This document shows positions 63,155 to 64,000 of a stretch of 64,000 bases of DNA, piece by piece (position 1 is the first letter of the stretch; the number at the start of each line of letters is the position of its first letter). Made by a program: the position numbers and the translations under genes. The stretch spans positions 1,501,357 to 1,565,356 of the forward strand of contig CAJNDS010000890.1 in the NCBI GenBank assembly GCA_905221605.1, read 5' to 3'. Source of the stretch: Symbiodinium natans (Eukaryota > Sar > Dinophyceae > Suessiales > Symbiodiniaceae). The notes under the pieces are model-generated. The model was not told the origin of the DNA. It worked only from the letters and a program-made list of their open reading frames with translations, and ran no database searches.

Positions 63155-63499
63155 GTGGAACAAAGATTGGGGCGCGAATTTCAATGCTTGCCACATGAAC
63201 TCAACGACCTGATAGGATTACTGAACCCTGCCTTTGATTCTTTAGATTGCTGGTGGGACCTGCTACGCTGCGTGCACCGGCTGGCCAAGCAGACCTTCAC
63301 ACTGTGGAACTTGCCGACACAGATAGCAACAGACATGAACGTCAAAAATCTGCTTCGTGAGGCAAGACCTGGAAGAGCGTGGGCTGGGACCAGGCCAATC
63401 ACAGCTTGGTGGAGCTCACAGCGCATGCCTGCGATTGCACTGAAGCCAGGAACAGTGCTAGGCATCTGTGCAGCATGCATCCCGGCGAAGCATAAATGA
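63155..63499 (+). CDS. candidate exon, up to 114 codons, duplicated downstream
   Basis: EFQCLPHELNDLIGLLNPAF, DSLDCWWDLLRCVHRLAKQT, FTLWNLPTQIATDMNVKNLL, REARPGRAWAGTRPITAWWS. A degenerate copy follows at 63512-63840. The conserved parts keep the same plus frame (LPHEL, LARQTF), which supports this strand. Function unknown. Confidence 0.55.
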   Translation: MEQRLGREFQCLPHELNDLIGLLNPAFDSLDCWWDLLRCVHRLAKQTFTLWNLPTQIATDMNVKNLLREARPGRAWAGTRPITAWWSSQRMPAIALKPGTVLGICAACIPAKHK

Positions 63500-63511
63500 T
63501 AAGTAGGAAGC

Positions 63512-63840
63512 GCGAACTTCAAAGCTTGCCACATGAACTCGCACACCTAAGGCCAGAGAAAGCATCTATGACAGTCTGCAAGGACGCCCCGAGAACCCAA
63601 CGGCCAATGCTGAACCCTGCATGAGACTACAACTCAAAATCAGGATCGTCGGTGCGGCATACGTCTTATGCACTTGCTGGCCAGGCAAACCTTCCGGCTG
63701 AAGCTTAAACAAAAACTAGTCGGAAAGACAAGACTTTGAAAAGAGCGGGATGGTATCAAACCAAGCGGGTCTGGTGGATAAAATTCCGTGAAAGTAACCC
63801 AGGATGACCAGAGATTGTAGCGCACTGGCACTTGGAGTTC
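63512..63840 (+). pseudogene. degenerate tandem copy of 63177-63430
   Basis: Shares TTGCCACATGAACTC, GCTGAACCCTGC, TGCTGGCCAGGCA-ACCTT and AAGAGCGGG-TGG with the upstream copy, in the same order. In-frame stops and frame breaks mark it as decayed or as exon plus intron of a related unit. Confidence 0.55.
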
Positions 63841-64000
63841 TTGCCATCACAGTCAGAGACTGCCCTCTCTCCTATTCCAGCTACCCAGGGGCGGGATTGT
63901 GCAACTGCACCCCTAATCCCTAAACCCTAAACCCTAAATCCGAAACCGCGTGCCTCCGTGAAACAACATATGGCTCTGTCTGAGGGTCCTCCTTCTACAC

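Noticed and set aside
1-64000. CRISPR array, because of many regularly spaced repeats
   Set aside because: Repeats are 7-9 bp telomere-type units without conserved spacers, and the genome is eukaryotic.

Overview
The window looks like nuclear DNA of a eukaryotic alga, most likely a dinoflagellate. Four things point that way. The whole window is threaded with plant/dinoflagellate-type telomere repeats (TTTAGGG/CCCTAAA, in both orientations). Long intact genes are absent; coding sequence sits in short islands of 30-250 bp. Several splice junctions that homology predicts use GC or GA donors beside normal GT donors, which is known for dinoflagellates. A split CCCH zinc finger has the C-x-P-C...GC-x-x-G-x-x-C-x-x-C-H-x-C layout that I associate with that group. 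No bacterial operon, rRNA, tRNA or CRISPR was seen. Species cannot be named from the sequence alone.

Layout. From about 1 to 59.6 kb almost every 300-700 bp there is a short non-repetitive island with an open frame, usually on the minus strand, separated by arrays of TTTAGGG, degenerate variants (TTAGGGC, TTTAGGGG, GGGGTGTA) and small non-coding elements. Many islands have a plausible acceptor AG on one side and a donor on the other, often formed by the repeat itself (G|GTTTAGGG). I read these as exons whose introns are filled with telomere-like DNA. The best proof is a gene from about 59.56 kb down to about 49.58 kb (minus strand): a predicted signal peptide followed by several copies of a cysteine-rich PAN/Apple-like module. 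Its module is present unspliced in one exon, so the positions of several other splice junctions can be predicted exactly, and they fall on GT, GC or GA donors and AG acceptors with the reading phase kept. A second proof is a CCCH zinc finger split between 29.82-29.90 kb and 28.41-28.46 kb.

Other minus-strand gene ends (in-frame stops after coding-like islands) lie near 1.06, 7.83, 36.23 and 44.01 kb. Between 46.2 and 49.2 kb lies a block of tandem repeats (8-mers, 33-mers, about 110-mers and a GCTGCGGGTGC element). Beyond 59.6 kb the telomere repeats thin out, the strand of the best frames switches to plus, and longer open frames appear (59.87-60.22, 62.17-62.30, 62.58-62.86, 62.91-63.10 and 63.16-63.50 kb), together with a large (TATAC)n inverted repeat at 61.1-61.3 kb.

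Small repeated elements recur: a family with GATGTTCCCCCTTAT inverted ends, one with CTTGGAGGTTCATGG ends, one with ATATGGGGGTCGGAATA ends, and an element (30.19-30.25 and 44.09-44.23 kb) that begins GT and ends AG, lies between two open frames in the same phase, and may be an introner-like element. Most single-island exon calls are weak on their own: a 20-25 codon open frame is common by chance. Confidence values reflect this. RNA-seq of the source organism would settle nearly all of them.
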